64,000 nucleotides of DNA. Source: Nemertoderma westbladi. Its lineage: Eukaryota > Xenacoelomorpha > Nemertodermatida > Nemertodermatidae. The position numbers and the translations under genes are program-made. Numbering within the stretch: position 1 is the first letter of the stretch; each line of letters starts with the position of its first letter. The stretch lies in NCBI GenBank assembly GCA_032718475.1, contig JAUCBJ010007290.1:1-64000 (forward strand). Reading direction: 5' to 3'. The notes beneath the pieces were generated by a model. That model searched no databases. It worked only from the letters and a program-made list of their open reading frames with translations, and was not told where the DNA came from. Of the stretch, positions 34,101 to 49,100 are shown piece after piece.

Positions 34101-37100
34101 GTCTAGTGAAGTCTCGGCGGAATCTTAAGTTCCCAACCTAAATTAGATGGTGAGGATTGAAATCCCCCGAGCAAATGTTTTTAAACATTTCTGCCATTAT
34201 TGACAAAAAATCAAAGAATGTAACATATTAAATGTTTAACTAATTCTAAAAATGGAAACTCCGATTTTTATATGTTAACCGGGACGTAGTATTTATTTCT
34301 AGAACTTACCTTAACGATTTGTCCGTCAATAACACAAGCAAATTGCTGGCATGGGCAACAGCATGTGTCGTTACAAAGTGAAGGTTTATGGCCTATTGGG
34401 CACTTCGTGCACTCGGTTGTAATGCACGATACTTTATTGAGCTCCTCCGTCAGCTTAGAGCCGCAGGTACATGTTTCGCACAGTGTCTGGGACACAACCG
34501 TGGAAGTATGGTAGAATGTTTCATTCACACAACAACCATCTCTAGGCACTGAAACGTAAACAGTTTGCGATAAATTACAATAATACGATACGATACGCGG
34601 TTGGTAAATATTGGGCCTACCAATAAATTAATAGCGGATGTAATAAAGGAAAGGAGGTTTCTTAGGGGGTGAGTCTGAACGTAGGCGTTCAACCCGCAGA
34701 CTCAGGCCTTGTTGGATATTAAGATTGTAAACCTTGACGCCGAGTCACACGCAGGGCGCCCCCCTATGAGGCTCCTAGAAACAGCAGAGGATGCAATGAA
34801 GCATCAAGGCAGACCCCTTTGTGGTTTCCTGTGACGGCGTATTGGCTCCACAGGCTAATGATGCCTCCTGAGGATCTTCGCTGAGCGAATAGAAAGTAAA
34901 ATGGATTATCCCTGCCGCTCGGTCGACCGCAGTGTGCAGCAGAGATCATCGCATTGCAATAATCGATGGGTCAATGGTAAAGCGGCTTGTGGGTAGAAGA
35001 TGTGGCAGGCCGCCATCACTTCCTGCTGTTTGAGAGTTCTGTTGAAAATATAAATCTTTACCTAACATTTCTCCATATATTTGAACTTTTAACTAATTTA
35101 TAAACACCGTCGATGCAGGGCTTTTAATACTGAGGCGACTTTATTACATTTCGTTTTTAGTTTGACGATTTTAATAAAATGTGAAATAAAGTGAAGTTAA
35201 AATTTTAGTCGGGTGTTTTCTGGTTGGTATTATCTTTAATATGCTACTGTAGGCTATTTGTTTGTTTGCTATGTAATTAGATAATTACCCTATTTACTCG
35301 AATAAGAGCCCCCCCCCCCCCCCCCCCCCCATCAAATTGGACCATCAATAGGAGATTATACATTTTGAAGATCTGCGATGACCGATAAGTCTATTCCGTG
35401 TAATCCCGCAAAGACCACAGAGTCGCTTATTCGAGTCCCGTCTTCATTCCGGAGTCTTGAAGTTGTCTTATAAACTGATCAGTAGGTCCAATAATCATAA
35501 AAAAATACCTTCTCAATTAAAATTTTGTGCTCTTTCTCGTGGAGACATCCAATTAGCACCACTGGGCACAGTAAATGGCAGAAATTGAATGCAAACCCCA
35601 AACTTCATCGCCTTTACCAATATCGCGATATATCGGAGCCAGAATCTTCTATCCCAGATATCTCGAAAACTAAGCAAGATATGGGAAAACGGTTTCCATA
35701 TTTGGATTCAGCATGAAATTCTGCATCAGATAGGATATGTTTCAAAAATTCGACTTTTTGGTCAGAAAATGCGCTTACCGCCCCCCCCCCCCCCCCCCCC
35801 CCCCCTTAAGACTACTACAGGTTATTCACTACACTGAAAAAACAAAACCCAGGTTCTTTAAAAAAAACCCGGGTCCTATTTTTTAAACCCATGTTATAAT
35901 TTTGAAATGATGGTAAATTTTTAAACCGGGGGTTTTAAAAAGATACAAAATAATAAAAAATTATAAATAAAAAAAAGTGGGGGTTTTTCGAAACAGAATA
36001 AATAAACTCCCGGTTTTATCGAAATGATAATATGGCCTTTTGCGGTTAAATGACATATGTAAAATATAACTTCCAGTTTACAAAAGAACTACCAGTTCAA
36101 AATTGAACCACAGATTTACCCTCTGCCAATTTATCATAGAATCACAGGTTAAAATGATAACTGCCAGTTCACCAAAAAGAACTGCTAGTTTATCAAAACC
36201 ACATTTACAATATATAACTGCCAGTTTATCATATTACCACGGTTTTACAATTATATAACAAATAACTATATTGATTATATTAAAACAAAAAATAATAATT
36301 AATAGAACACCACAATTTATGGAAAGTTCACTAAATAAAAATAATTCCAGTAATAATGTCTAAAAATATTATCAAAACCAAAAATAATTTTTTAATCAAC
36401 ACCACAAATATATCGAATCCAAAACCAAATATCCAGACCAAAATTAGTAACAAAGAGCACACTCTACACGAAAACCAAACATGAAACCAAAATAATTAAC
36501 AAACTTCATTGTGCAGAGCATATTCTGTAGGTCTCCAGTACCGGTAACTTGCATTCTTTCAATTTGTTTATTGTTTTGCTAACAATGAACGTCAATGGAA
36601 CCTGCAGCTTACCTCTTAGTGTCACTCATACTGTTATTGTACGATTTTTTAGATTTTAATATGAATATCATTATCATTACATATGCCTACTGTATGTTTT
36701 AACAACTGAACTCACAACATAGTTGACTAGTTACGCAATGACATTCGTCCATTTGTAGACTGAGAATGTAACAGTCACCACAGTCGGTAGGCGGGATATC
36801 CGGACAGGTTATGTTGAGACACGGATCGACTGCGGTGAGAAAAATTAAAGAGTTAATACTGTAAGAGGCACCGGTACCGGTACCGGTGCCAACTGGCGGG
36901 TGGTGCCCGGCGAGCAATTATAAGGTCTAGAAGAATTTCGCTTGGGTAACGGTAACGAATGTTTCCGCACAAAATAGACAGCAACCTCAAAAACTGGGCT
37001 AAAGAAACAGCTAAAGAAGCTGTTTTTGTTTCAGAATGGGGCTAATTTACAACTAAAACTAACATATACAGTGATCTAGAAAATTAGGCAATTAATGTTA

Positions 37101-40100
37101 ATGTAATATCAGACAAAGTGACGATGAAACATTTAGTAGAGTTAATTATATTTATAAGTTGTAAATAAAGGACACCACCTACCACAGCTGTAACTGATAC
37201 AACAATCTCCAGGATGTTCTAGAATAATCTCTTTTGGTCCACACGTTGGAGGTGCTGGGCAATTAGAAGTAACACATTCTAAAAGTTAATTAATCAAAAA
37301 TATGATATTAAATAATTTGACAACGACCAGGTGATAATCATAATTATAACCTCAATACATGACTCGTAAATTTATTTATATGCAAATGAAAAGTAAAGCT
37401 TAATTATTAGTTGTAGGGAAATTTTAATTGTAGCTGATCCCTCTTGTTGGACACTTCAGGTATGTAGGCCTACGTCGCAGACACCCCCAAACTGCAGCAT
37501 ATTACCTCGGGGATCACCTTACACCATTACAACCAAATCCTTAGACACAAAGTACGAGATGATAAACATAGAACGAATATCAGTCAGTAGGCCTACAGTA
37601 TATGGGGGGGTTTAGACACCCACGCAATAACCGACTAAAGCCTGTCGTGTGTGTGTGTACTATACTATAGTTCATGTGCTGCTTCCTCGATGGTTTAAGA
37701 TGTCTGTCAGTATAAGAATGTTTAGTAAACTGACCAGGTAAGACAGATTGAAATGTGATTGCATTCTGTAAAGTAAACAGATAGCTATGTTGTTTAACCT
37801 GTATAGTAAGAAAAACATTTATAACTGTTTCCATATATCATTCGCGTCCCTAAAGCCAAAAAAATAAAAAAAACTATTTCGTGCGAGCTTTGAACCCCAT
37901 CGCCATAATTGTTCACAATATCAACTTACGGCATTCATAGACAGTACAGCAACCATCCTCTGTTGTTATAGGAACCAACTCATATCCCGCTAAACCCGGG
38001 CATATAGGCTGATATAGTGGGCAGTCTCTCTCAGTGCAGTACACAGAACCGCCCTGCACACAGCTGCAGTTGTGGCAGTAATCATGGGAGGGGTACCAGG
38101 TGTCGCCAACATCGTATTTCACTTCACCAACAACACATTTTACTGGAAACAAAAAAATAACTTATATCAGAAACAAATATCGGCTTCCAAGCAATATTAA
38201 TGTCTGAATTCATTCAGATCTCACGGATATCGTAGAGAGTCTGAATGATTTCTTAATGACGACTTCAGGTCTCAGTTTAGTCTTCAGTAATTCAGATCAC
38301 ATTGAATCACCAATTAAGTAACTCCTCAGGCGTGACTCAGTTTATGTAGGCCTACTTACTGCATTATTGCTCCGAACTCAGTTTATGTAGGCCTACTTAC
38401 TGCATTATTGCTCCGAACTCAGTTTATGTAGGCCTACTTACTGCATTATTGCTCCGAACTCAGTTTATGTAGGCCTACTTACTGCATTATTGCTCCGAAC
38501 TCAGTTTATGTAGGCCTACTTACTGCATTATTGCTCCGAACTCAGTTTATGTAGGCCTACTTACTGCATTATTGCTCCGAACTCAGTTTATGTAGGCCTA
38601 CTTACTGCATTATTGCTCCGAACTCAGTTTATGTAGGCCTACTTACTGCATTATTGCTCCGAACTCAGTTTATGTAGGCCTACTTACTGCATTATTGCTC
38701 CGAACTCAGTTTATGTAGGCCTACTTACTGCATTATTGCTCCGAACTCAGTTTATGTAGGCCTACTTACTGCATTATTGCTCCGAACTCAGTTTATGTAG
38801 GCCTACTTACTGCATTATTGCTCCGAACTCAGTTTATGTAGGCCTACTTACTGCATTATTGCTCCGAACTCAGTTTATGTAGGCCTACTTACTGCATTAT
38901 TACTCCGAACTCAGTTTATGTAGGCCTACTTACTGCATTATAGCTCCGAACTCAGTTTATGTAGGCCTACTTACTGCATTATTGCTCCGAACTCAGTTTA
39001 TGTAGGCCTACTTACTGCATTATTGCTCCGAACTCAGTTTATGTAGGCCTACTTACTGCATTATTGCTCCGAACTCAGTTTATGTAGGCCTACTTACTGC
39101 ATTATTGCTCCAAACTCAGTTTATGTAGGCCTACTTACTGCATTATTGCTCCGAACTCAGTTTATGTAGGCCTACTTACTGCATTATTGCTCCGAACTCA
39201 GTTTATGTAGGCCTACTTACTGCATTATTGCTCCGAACTCAGTTTATGTAGGCCTACTTACTGCATTATTGCTCCGAACTCAGTTTATGTAGGCCTACTT
39301 ACTGCATTATTGCTCCGAACTCAGTTTATGTAGGCCTACTTACTGCATTATTGCTCCGAACTCAGTTTATGTAGGCCTACTTACTGCATTATAGCTCCGA
39401 ACTCAGTTTATGTAGGCCTACTTACTGCATTATTGCTCCGAACTCAGTTTATGTAGGCCTACTTACTGCATTATTGCTCCGAACTCAGTTTATGTAGGCC
39501 TACTTACTGCATTATTGCTCCGAACTCAGTTTATGTAGGCCTACTTACTGCATTATTGCTCCAAACTCAGGTTATGTAGGCCTACTTACTGCATTATTGC
39601 TCCGAACTCAGTTTATGTAGGCCTACTTACTGCATTATTGCTCCGAACTCAGTTTATGTAGGCCTACTTACTGCATTATTGCTCCGAACTCAGTTTATGT
39701 AGGCCTACTTACTGCATTATTGCTCCGAACTCAGTTTATGTAGGCCTACTTACTGCATTATTGCTCCGAACTCAGTTTATGTAGGCCTACTTACTGCATT
39801 ATTGCTCCGAACTCAGTTTATGTAGGCCTACTTACTGCATTATTGCTCCGAACTCAGTTTATGTAGGCCTACTTACTGCATTATGCTCCGAACTCAGTTT
39901 ATGTAGGCCTACTTACTGCATTATTGCTCCGAACTCAGTTTATGTAGGCCTACTTACTGCATTATGCTCCGAACTCAGTTTATGTAGGCCTACTTACTGC
40001 ATTATTGCTCCGAACTCAGTTTATGTAGGCCTACTTACTGCATTATTGCTCCGAACTCAGTTTATGTAGGCCTACTTACTGCATTATTGCTCCGAACTCA

Positions 40101-43100
40101 GTTTATGTAGGCCTACTTACTGCATTATTGCTCCGAACTCAGTTTATGTAGGCCTACTTACTGCATTATTGCTCCGAACTCAGTTTATGTAGGCCTACTT
40201 ACTGCATTATTGCTCCGAACTCAGTTTATGTAGGCCTACTTACTGCATTATTGCTCCGAACTCAGTTTATGTAGGCCTACTTACTGCATTATTGCTCCGA
40301 ACTCAGTTTATGTAGGCCTACTTACTGCATTATTGCTCCGAACTCAGTTTATGTAGGCCTACTTACTGCATTATTGCTCCGAACTCAGTTTATGTAGGCC
40401 TACTTACTGCATTATTGCTCCGAACTCAGTTTATGTAGGCCTACTTACTGCATTATTGCTCCGAACTCAGTTTATGTAGGCCTACTTACTGCATTATTGC
40501 TCCGAACTCAGTTTATGTAGGCCTACTTACTGCATTATTGCTCCGAACTCAGTTTATGTAGGCCTACTTACTGCATTATTGCTCCGAACTCAGTTTATGT
40601 AGGCCTACTTACTGCATTATTGCTCCGAACTCAGTTTATGTAGGCCTACTTACTGCATTATGCTCCGAACTCAGTTTATGTAGGCCTACTTACTGCATTA
40701 TTGCTCCGAACTCAGTTTATGTAGGCCTACTTACTGCATTATTGCTCCGAACTCAGTTTATGTAGGCCTACTTACTGCATTATTGCTCCGAACTCAGTTT
40801 ATGTAGGCCTACTTACTGCATTATTGCTCCGAACTCAGTTTATGTAGGCCTACTTACTGCATTATTGCTCCGAACTCAGTTTATGTAGGCCTACTTACTG
40901 CATTATTGCTCCGAACTCAGTTTATGTAGGCCTACTTACTGCATTATTGCTCCGAACTCAGTTTATGTAGGCCTACTTACTGCATTATTGCTCCGAACTC
41001 AGTTTATGTAGGCCTACTTACTGCATTATTGCTCCGAACTCAGTTTATGTAGGCCTACTTACTGCATTATTGCTCCGAACTCAGTTTATGTAGGCCTACT
41101 TACTGCATTATTGCTCCGAACTCAGTTTATGTAGGCCTACTTACTGCATTATTGCTCCGAACTCAGTTTATGTAGGCCTACTTACTGCATTATTGCTCCG
41201 AACTCAGTTTATGTAGGCCTACTTACTGCATTATTGCTCCGAACTCAGTTTATGTAGGCCTACTTACTGCATTATTGCTCCGAACTCAGTTTATGTAGGC
41301 CTACTTACTGCATTATTGCTCCGAACTCAGTTTATGTAGGCCTACTTACTGCATTATTGCTCCGAACTCAGTTTATGTAGGCCTACTTACTGCATTATTG
41401 CTCCGAACTCAGTTTATGTAGGCCTACTTACTGCATTATTGCTCCGAACTCAGTTTATGTAGGCCTACTTACTGCATTATTGCTCCGAACTCAGTTTATG
41501 TAGGCCTACTTACTGCATTATTGCTCCGAACTCAGTTTATGTAGGCCTACTTACTGCATTATTGCTCCGAACTCAGTTTATGTAGGCCTACTTACTGCAT
41601 TATTGCTCCGAACTCAGTTTATGTAGGCCTACTTACTGCATTATTGCTCCGAACTCAGTTTATGTAGGCCTACTTACTGCATTATTGCTCCGAACTCAGT
41701 TTATGTAGGCCTACTTACTGCATTATTGCTCCGAACTCAGTTTATGTAGGCCTACTTACTGCATTATTGCTCCGAACTCAGTTTATGTAGGCCTACTTAC
41801 TGCATTATGCTCCGAACTCAGTTTATGTAGGCCTACTTACTGCATTATTGCTCCGAACTCAGTTTATGTAGGCCTACTTACTGCATTATTGCTCCGAACT
41901 CAGTTTATGTAGGCCTACTTACTGCATTATTGCTCCGAACTCAGTTTATGTAGGCCTACTTACTGCATTATTGCTCCGAACTCAGTTTATGTAGGCCTAC
42001 TTACTGCATTATTGCTCCGAACTCAGTTTATGTAGGCCTACTTACTGCATTATTGCTCCGAACTCAGTTTATGTAGGCCTACTTACTGCATTATTGCTCC
42101 GAACTCAGTTTATGTAGGCCTACTTACTGCATTATTGCTCCGAACTCAGTTTATGTAGGCCTACTTACTGCATTATTGCTCCGAACTCAGTTTATGTAGG
42201 CCTACTTACTGCATTATTGCTCCGAACTCAGTTTATGTAGGCCTACTTACTGCATTATTGCTCCGAACTCAGTTTATGTAGGCCTACTTACTGCATTATT
42301 GCTCCGAACTCAGTTTATGTAGGCCTACTTACTGCATTATTGCTCCGAACTCAGTTTATGTAGGCCTACTTACTGCATTATTGCTCCGAACTCAGTTTAT
42401 GTAGGCCTACTTACTGCATTATTGCTCCGAACTCAGTTTATGTAGGCCTACTTACTGCATTATTGCTCCGAACTCAGTTTATGTAGGCCTACTTACTGCA
42501 TTATTGCTCCGAACTCAGTTTATGTAGGCCTACTTACTGCATTATTGCTCCGAACTCAGTTTATGTAGGCCTACTTACTGCATTATTGCTCCGAACTCAG
42601 TTTATGTAGGCCTACTTACTGCATTATTGCTCCGAACTCAGTTTATGTAGGCCTACTTACTGCATTATTGCTCCGAACTCAGTTTATGTAGGCCTACTTA
42701 CTGCATTATTGCTCCGAACTCAGTTTATGTAGGCCTACTTACTGCATTATTGCTCCGAACTCAGTTTATGTAGGCCTACTTACTGCATTATGCTCCGAAC
42801 TCAGTTTATGTAGGCCTACTTACTGCATTATTGCTCCGAACTCAGTTTATGTAGGCCTACTTACTGCATTATTGCTCCGAACTCAGTTTATGTAGGCCTA
42901 CTTACTGCATTATTGCTCCGAACTCAGTTTATGTAGGCCTACTTACTGCATTATTGCTCCGAACTCAGTTTATGTAGGCCTACTTACTGCATTATTGCTC
43001 CGAACTCAGTTTATGTAGGCCTACTTACTGCATTATTGCTCCGAACTCAGTTTATGTAGGCCTACTTACTGCATTATTGCTCCGAACTCAGTTTATGTAG

Positions 43101-46100
43101 GCCTACTTACTGCATTATTGCTCCGAACTCAGTTTATGTAGGCCTACTTACTGCATTATTGCTCCGAACTCAGTTTATGTAGGCCTACTTACTGCATTAT
43201 GCTCCGAACTCAGTTTATGTAGGCCTACTTACTGCATTATTGCTCCGAACTCAGTTTATGTAGGCCTACTTACTGCATTATTGCTCCGAACTCAGTTTAT
43301 GTAGGCCTACTTACTGCATTATTGCTCCGAACTCAGTTTATGTAGGCCTACTTACTGCATTATTGCTCCGAACTCAGTTTATGTAGGCCTACTTACTGCA
43401 TTATTGCTCCGAACTCAGTTTATGTAGGCCTACTTACTGCATTATTGCTCCGAACTCAGTTTATGTAGGCCTACTTACTGCATTATTGCTCCGAACTCAG
43501 TTTATGTAGGCCTACTTACTGCATTATTGCTCCGAACTCAGTTTATGTAGGCCTACTTACTGCATTATTGCTCCGAACTCAGTTTATGTAGGCCTACTTA
43601 CTGCATTATTGCTCCGAACTCAGTTTATGTAGGCCTACTTACTGCATTATTGCTCCGAACTCAGTTTATGTAGGCCTACTTACTGCATTATTGCTCCGAA
43701 CTCAGTTTATGTAGGCCTACTTACTGCATTATTGCTCCGAACTCAGTTTATGTAGGCCTACTTACTGCATTATTGCTCCGAACTCAGTTTATGTAGGCCT
43801 ACTTACTGCATTATTGCTCCGAACTCAGTTTATGTAGGCCTACTTACTGCATTATTGCTCCGAACTCAGTTTATGTAGGCCTACTTACTGCATTATTGCT
43901 CCGAACTCAGTTTATGTAGGCCTACTTACTGCATTATTGCTCCGAACTCAGTTTATGTAGGCCTACTTACTGCATTATTGCTCCGAACTCAGTTTATGTA
44001 GGCCTACTTACTGCATTATTGCTCCGAACTCAGTTTATGTAGGCCTACTTACTGCATTATGCTCCGAACTCAGTTTATGTAGGCCTACTTACTGCATTAT
44101 TGCTCCGAACTCAGTTTATGTAGGCCTACTTACTGCATTATTGCTCCGAACTCAGTTTATGTAGGCCTACTTACTGCATTATTGCTCCGAACTCAGTTTA
44201 TGTAGGCCTACTTACTGCATTATGCTCCGAACTCAGTTTATGTAGGCCTACTTACTGCATTATTGCTCCGAACTCAGTTTATGTAGGCCTACTTACTGCA
44301 TTATGCTCCGAACTCAGTTTATGTAGGCCTACTTACTGCATTATTGCTCCGAACTCAGTTTATGTAGGCCTACTTACTGCATTATTGCTCCGAACTCAGT
44401 TTATGTAGGCCTACTTACTGCATTATTGCTCCGAACTCAGTTTATGTAGGCCTACTTACTGCATTATTGCTCCGAACTCAGTTTATGTAGGCCTACTTAC
44501 TGCATTATTGCTCCGAACTCAGTTTATGTAGGCCTACTTACTGCATTATTGCTCCGAACTCAGTTTATGTAGGCCTACTTACTGCATTATTGCTCCGAAC
44601 TCAGTTTATGTAGGCCTACTTACTGCATTATTGCTCCGAACTCAGTTTATGTAGGCCTACTTACTGCATTATTGCTCCGAACTCAGTTTATGTAGGCCTA
44701 CTTACTGCATTATTGCTCCGAACTCAGTTTATGTAGGCCTACTTACTGCATTATGCTCCGAACTCAGTTTATGTAGGCCTACTTACTGCATTATTGCTCC
44801 GAACTCAGTTTATGTAGGCCTACTTACTGCATTATGCTCCGAACTCAGTTTATGTAGGCCTACTTACTGCATTATGCTCCGAACTCAGTTTATGTAGGCC
44901 TACTTACTGCATTATGCTCCGAACTCAGTTTATGTAGGCCTACTTACTGCATTATTGCTCCGAACTCAGTTTATGTAGGCCTACTTACTGCATTATTGCT
45001 CCGAACTCAGGTTATGTAGGCCTACTTACTGCATTATTGCTCCGAACTCAGTTTATGTAGGCCTACTTACTGCATTATGCTCCGAACTCAGTTTATGTAG
45101 GCCTACTTACTGCATTATGCTCCTAACTCAGTTTATGTAGGCCTACTTACTTTATTGCTCCGAACTCAGTTTATGTAGGCCTACTTACTGCATTATTGCT
45201 CCGAACTCAGTTTATGTAGGCTTACTTACTGCATTATTGCTCCGAACTCAGTTTATGTAGGCTTACTTACTGCATTATTGCTCCGAACTCAGTTTACGTA
45301 GGCCTACTTACTGCATTATTGCTCCGAACTCAGTTTATGTAGGCCTACTTACTGCATTATTGCTCCGAACTCAGGTTATGTAGGCCTACTTACTGCATTA
45401 TGCTCCGAACTCAGTTTATGTAGGCCTACTTACAGCATTATTGCTCCGAACTCAGTTTATGTAGGCCTACTTACTGCATTATTGCTCCGAACTCAGTTTA
45501 TGTAGGCCTACTTACTGCATTATTGCTCCGAACTCAGTTTATGTAGGCCTACTTACAGCATTATTGCTCCGAACTCAGTTTATGTAGGCTTACTTACTGC
45601 ATTATGCTCCAAACTCAGGTTATGTAGGCCTACTTACTTTATTGCTCCGAACTCAGTTTATGTAGGCCTACTTACTACATTATGCTCCGAACTCAGTTTA
45701 TGTAGGCCTACTTACTGCATTATTGCTCCGAACTCAGTTTACGTAGGCCTACTTACTGCATTATGCTCCGAATTCACTTTATGTAGGCCTAATTACTTTA
45801 TTGCTCCGAACTCAGTTTATGTAGGCCTACTTACTGCATTATGCTCCAAACTCAGTTTATGTAGGCCTAATTACTTTATTGCTCCGAACTCAGTTTATGT
45901 AGGCTTACTTACTGCATTATTGCTCCGAACTCAGTTTATGTAGGCCTACTTACTGCATTATGCTCCAAACTCAGTTTATGTAGGCCTAATTACTTTATTG
46001 ATCCGAACTCAGTTTATGTAGGCTTACTTACTGCATTATAGCTCCGAACTCACTTTATGTAGGCTTACTTATATTACTGAAGTCAGGTCAGGTATTCTAG

Positions 46101-49100
46101 GTCATTGATCAAGAAAACTTGCCACCTCCATGCAGCATAAAGGAGGTGCCACCTGTAGCTGCATAGACCCTCTTACTAGGGCAAATCTGGTCCTGTAACT
46201 AGGACCCCCTTCGTTCTGGGATAAGGACGGCCTTGGTCCTGGATTAAGGACCCATATACTTGGCTGCAGGGGTATATGGCCTGGCCAGGCAGATGGTGAT
46301 CTACCAATGGCTGGTCAGGAGTAGAGTGTTCTCATGTCCACTCTGAGTGCACTTCACTGCGACCTGCACCTGGCAGCAAGGGTACAGGGCATGACCCAGC
46401 GGATGAGCTGCAACAGCCAATGGTGGGTCATGTGCGCCAGAGTAGATATGGGTGATGGGCCTCATATCTGACTCCATTGCGACACCCACCCTGTGGAATG
46501 GCAAACCAGGGTGTGGTATTTGCCCCGAGAGCTGACTCGGCAAAAAAGCACCCCCCAACCCCCACTATGGATTACATTAGCAATGCGGAGGTCCGGCCAC
46601 TAGAGGCCAGTGGAATTACCGGACACAATCGGCCTCACAGGCGTCAGTTAACTCCTGACCGGCTGCCTGTCTCACCCCCTACTGGAGAGAGAGCAGCCAA
46701 CAATTCTTTGAGTCCCTTTCCTGATGACCTTTCTGGCCCAAACCCTGGGTCACCAGGGAGGCCAGATTGTGATGGGGAGAGGGATTCTGGAGTTGGAGGC
46801 TACTCTCATGTTCCACCCCGACCAACAAAGCCATTGGTGAATCTGAGGCAAGTCACTAGACTAGCCTCAGTAAATACCCTAACACTCGGGTCCCCAATGC
46901 GACAAGGTGAGCTGACTGCCTTGGCAGATAAGCTTTCTCTTAGCGCAGTGGGTGTTCAAGAGCACCGAATGCAGACTGGACAGACTGATGAGGTTCTGAT
47001 TAAGGACATGGGGGGCGGTTGGCGACTCGCCCTCGCGTCAGCAGATGATAGTGGCAATGGTGGAATTGGTCTATTGATGAATCCAACTGCACATGCAGCA
47101 TTGGACAAAATAGACCAAATCTCTAACCGCATCATCCGTTGCCACTTCTCATGTTCTGGAAGACTGGCTAAGAAGTTTCCTAAGGTGGTTCTGATTGTGT
47201 GCTACTCTCCAACTAGTGTTGCCCCTGTAGAGGAGGTGGAAAATTTCTACCACAATCTACAAGCAGCAACTGATGGAGTGGATCAGCATGCATTCTTAAC
47301 ATTCCTGGGAGACTTTAATGCAAGTCTGCATCAATCACCTACATCGCCCTGGGTCTATAGCAATAGTGTTAACCGAAATTCTGTCCATCTTCAGGATTTT
47401 ATCTCTGGAAATGGATTGTTTTCGGCTGGAACCCAGTTCAAGAAGCGAACTGGAAAGCTATGGACTCATAGTGGACCCAGTGGTCACAAGTCCCAGATAG
47501 ACCATATTCTGTTTCGTAGGAAATACAGGAGCTCTATACAAGACTGTAATGCATTTACACTTCGACCCTTCTCCAGTGATCACCGCCTTATTGTGGCCAA
47601 GGTAAGACTTAGTCTGCGTGCTAGCAGAACAACGAAATCTGCCTTGCCACGGCATGACTGGTCCTCTCTGTTGCAACAGCCAAGTGTGAGATCCAGCTTC
47701 ACACTACAGCTGAGCAACAGGTATGAGGCTCTTGCCTCTGAGGCGGCAGATCACTGTGAGGGCTATACTGCCTTTACAGAAGCAGTTAAGTTAGCAGCTG
47801 CAGAAACAGTTCCTGTATACCCTCGAAACAGGAAAAGGGCCCCCTGGACTGACAACAAAATTCAGAAGTGCCGAAATGACCTTCATAAGGCGCAGAAAGA
47901 GTCCCGACTCAAACAGACTACAGCGGCCAAGAATGCAGTTAAAGCTGCATCTAGGTCCCTGAACAGGCAGTACTCTGTTAATCTACAGGAGCTAATAAAC
48001 CAACAGGTTGATGCCATCAATGATGCTGACGACAGCAGGCAATCATCCCAGGCATGGAAATCGATCAATCTGCTTACTGGGCGGAAAAGCCAACCAACCA
48101 CCAAGGTTAAGGCTGAATCACCAGCCGATCGCCTCAATGGTTGGAAAGCCCACTTTGAAAAGCTCCTCAATAATGACAGGGTATTGCCTGATAACTTTAT
48201 AGAAGTAAAAGTGTCTGAGTCTGTACTCCCAGATATTCCCATTGGCGATATCTCCTTTGCAGAAGTGAAGGCTGCTGCAAAGAGCATTAAGACCAATCGT
48301 GCCAGTGGAGTAGATGGTGTTCCCCCTGAGGTCTTTAAAATACCTGAGTGTTTAAAGCTCATCTATCCCATCATAGTAGACATGTACCGTACAACAAGAG
48401 TCCCACAAGAAATGAAAACAAATAAGTTGGTGCCAGTTCCCAAGAAGGGCAACCTAACACTCTATGGTTCTTTTCGGGGAATCTCATTGATCTCGATTGC
48501 TGCAAAACTATACAATAGAATTCTATTAAATCGCATCAGGGATCCCATTGAGAGACTGCTACGTGGAAATCAGAATGGGTTCCGTAAAGGTCGTGGGACC
48601 ATGGAGCCCATTTTGGCACTTAGAAGGATAATTGAAGAGTTATCAAAAAAGAAAGACAGGCATCTGGCTGTTATCTTTGTTGACTTCTTCAAGGCCTTTG
48701 ATTCAGTCTCTCGCTCACGTATGTTCAGCATACTTTCATTATATGGGATTCCTGATGAAATTATTGCAGCAATCAGATCAGTATACGATGGTTCGACAAC
48801 ATTTGTGTCTACTGTTGACGGTGACACAGAACCATTTGAAGTGTTATGGGGCGTCCTCCAAGGAGACACACTTGCACCATTCTTGTTCATTATTGTGGTT
48901 GACTATGTTCTACGCATGTCCTTAGATCATCATAATGATGATGGGGTGATGATAACTCCACCTACTGGCTCCAGAAGTCGAGGAAATCCTGCCAAGTACC
49001 TAACTGATCTAGACTTTGCTGATGACTTAGGAGTACTCTCAGAATCATTAGAGGGAGCCCAGCGGCTCCTCAGCTCATTAGAACATGCTGCTTCTAGTGT

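Noticed and set aside
35525-35837. Two overlapping plus-strand ORFs in a mucin intron
   Set aside because: No motif; one ends in a poly-C tract giving poly-Pro. Likely dispersed repeat sequence.
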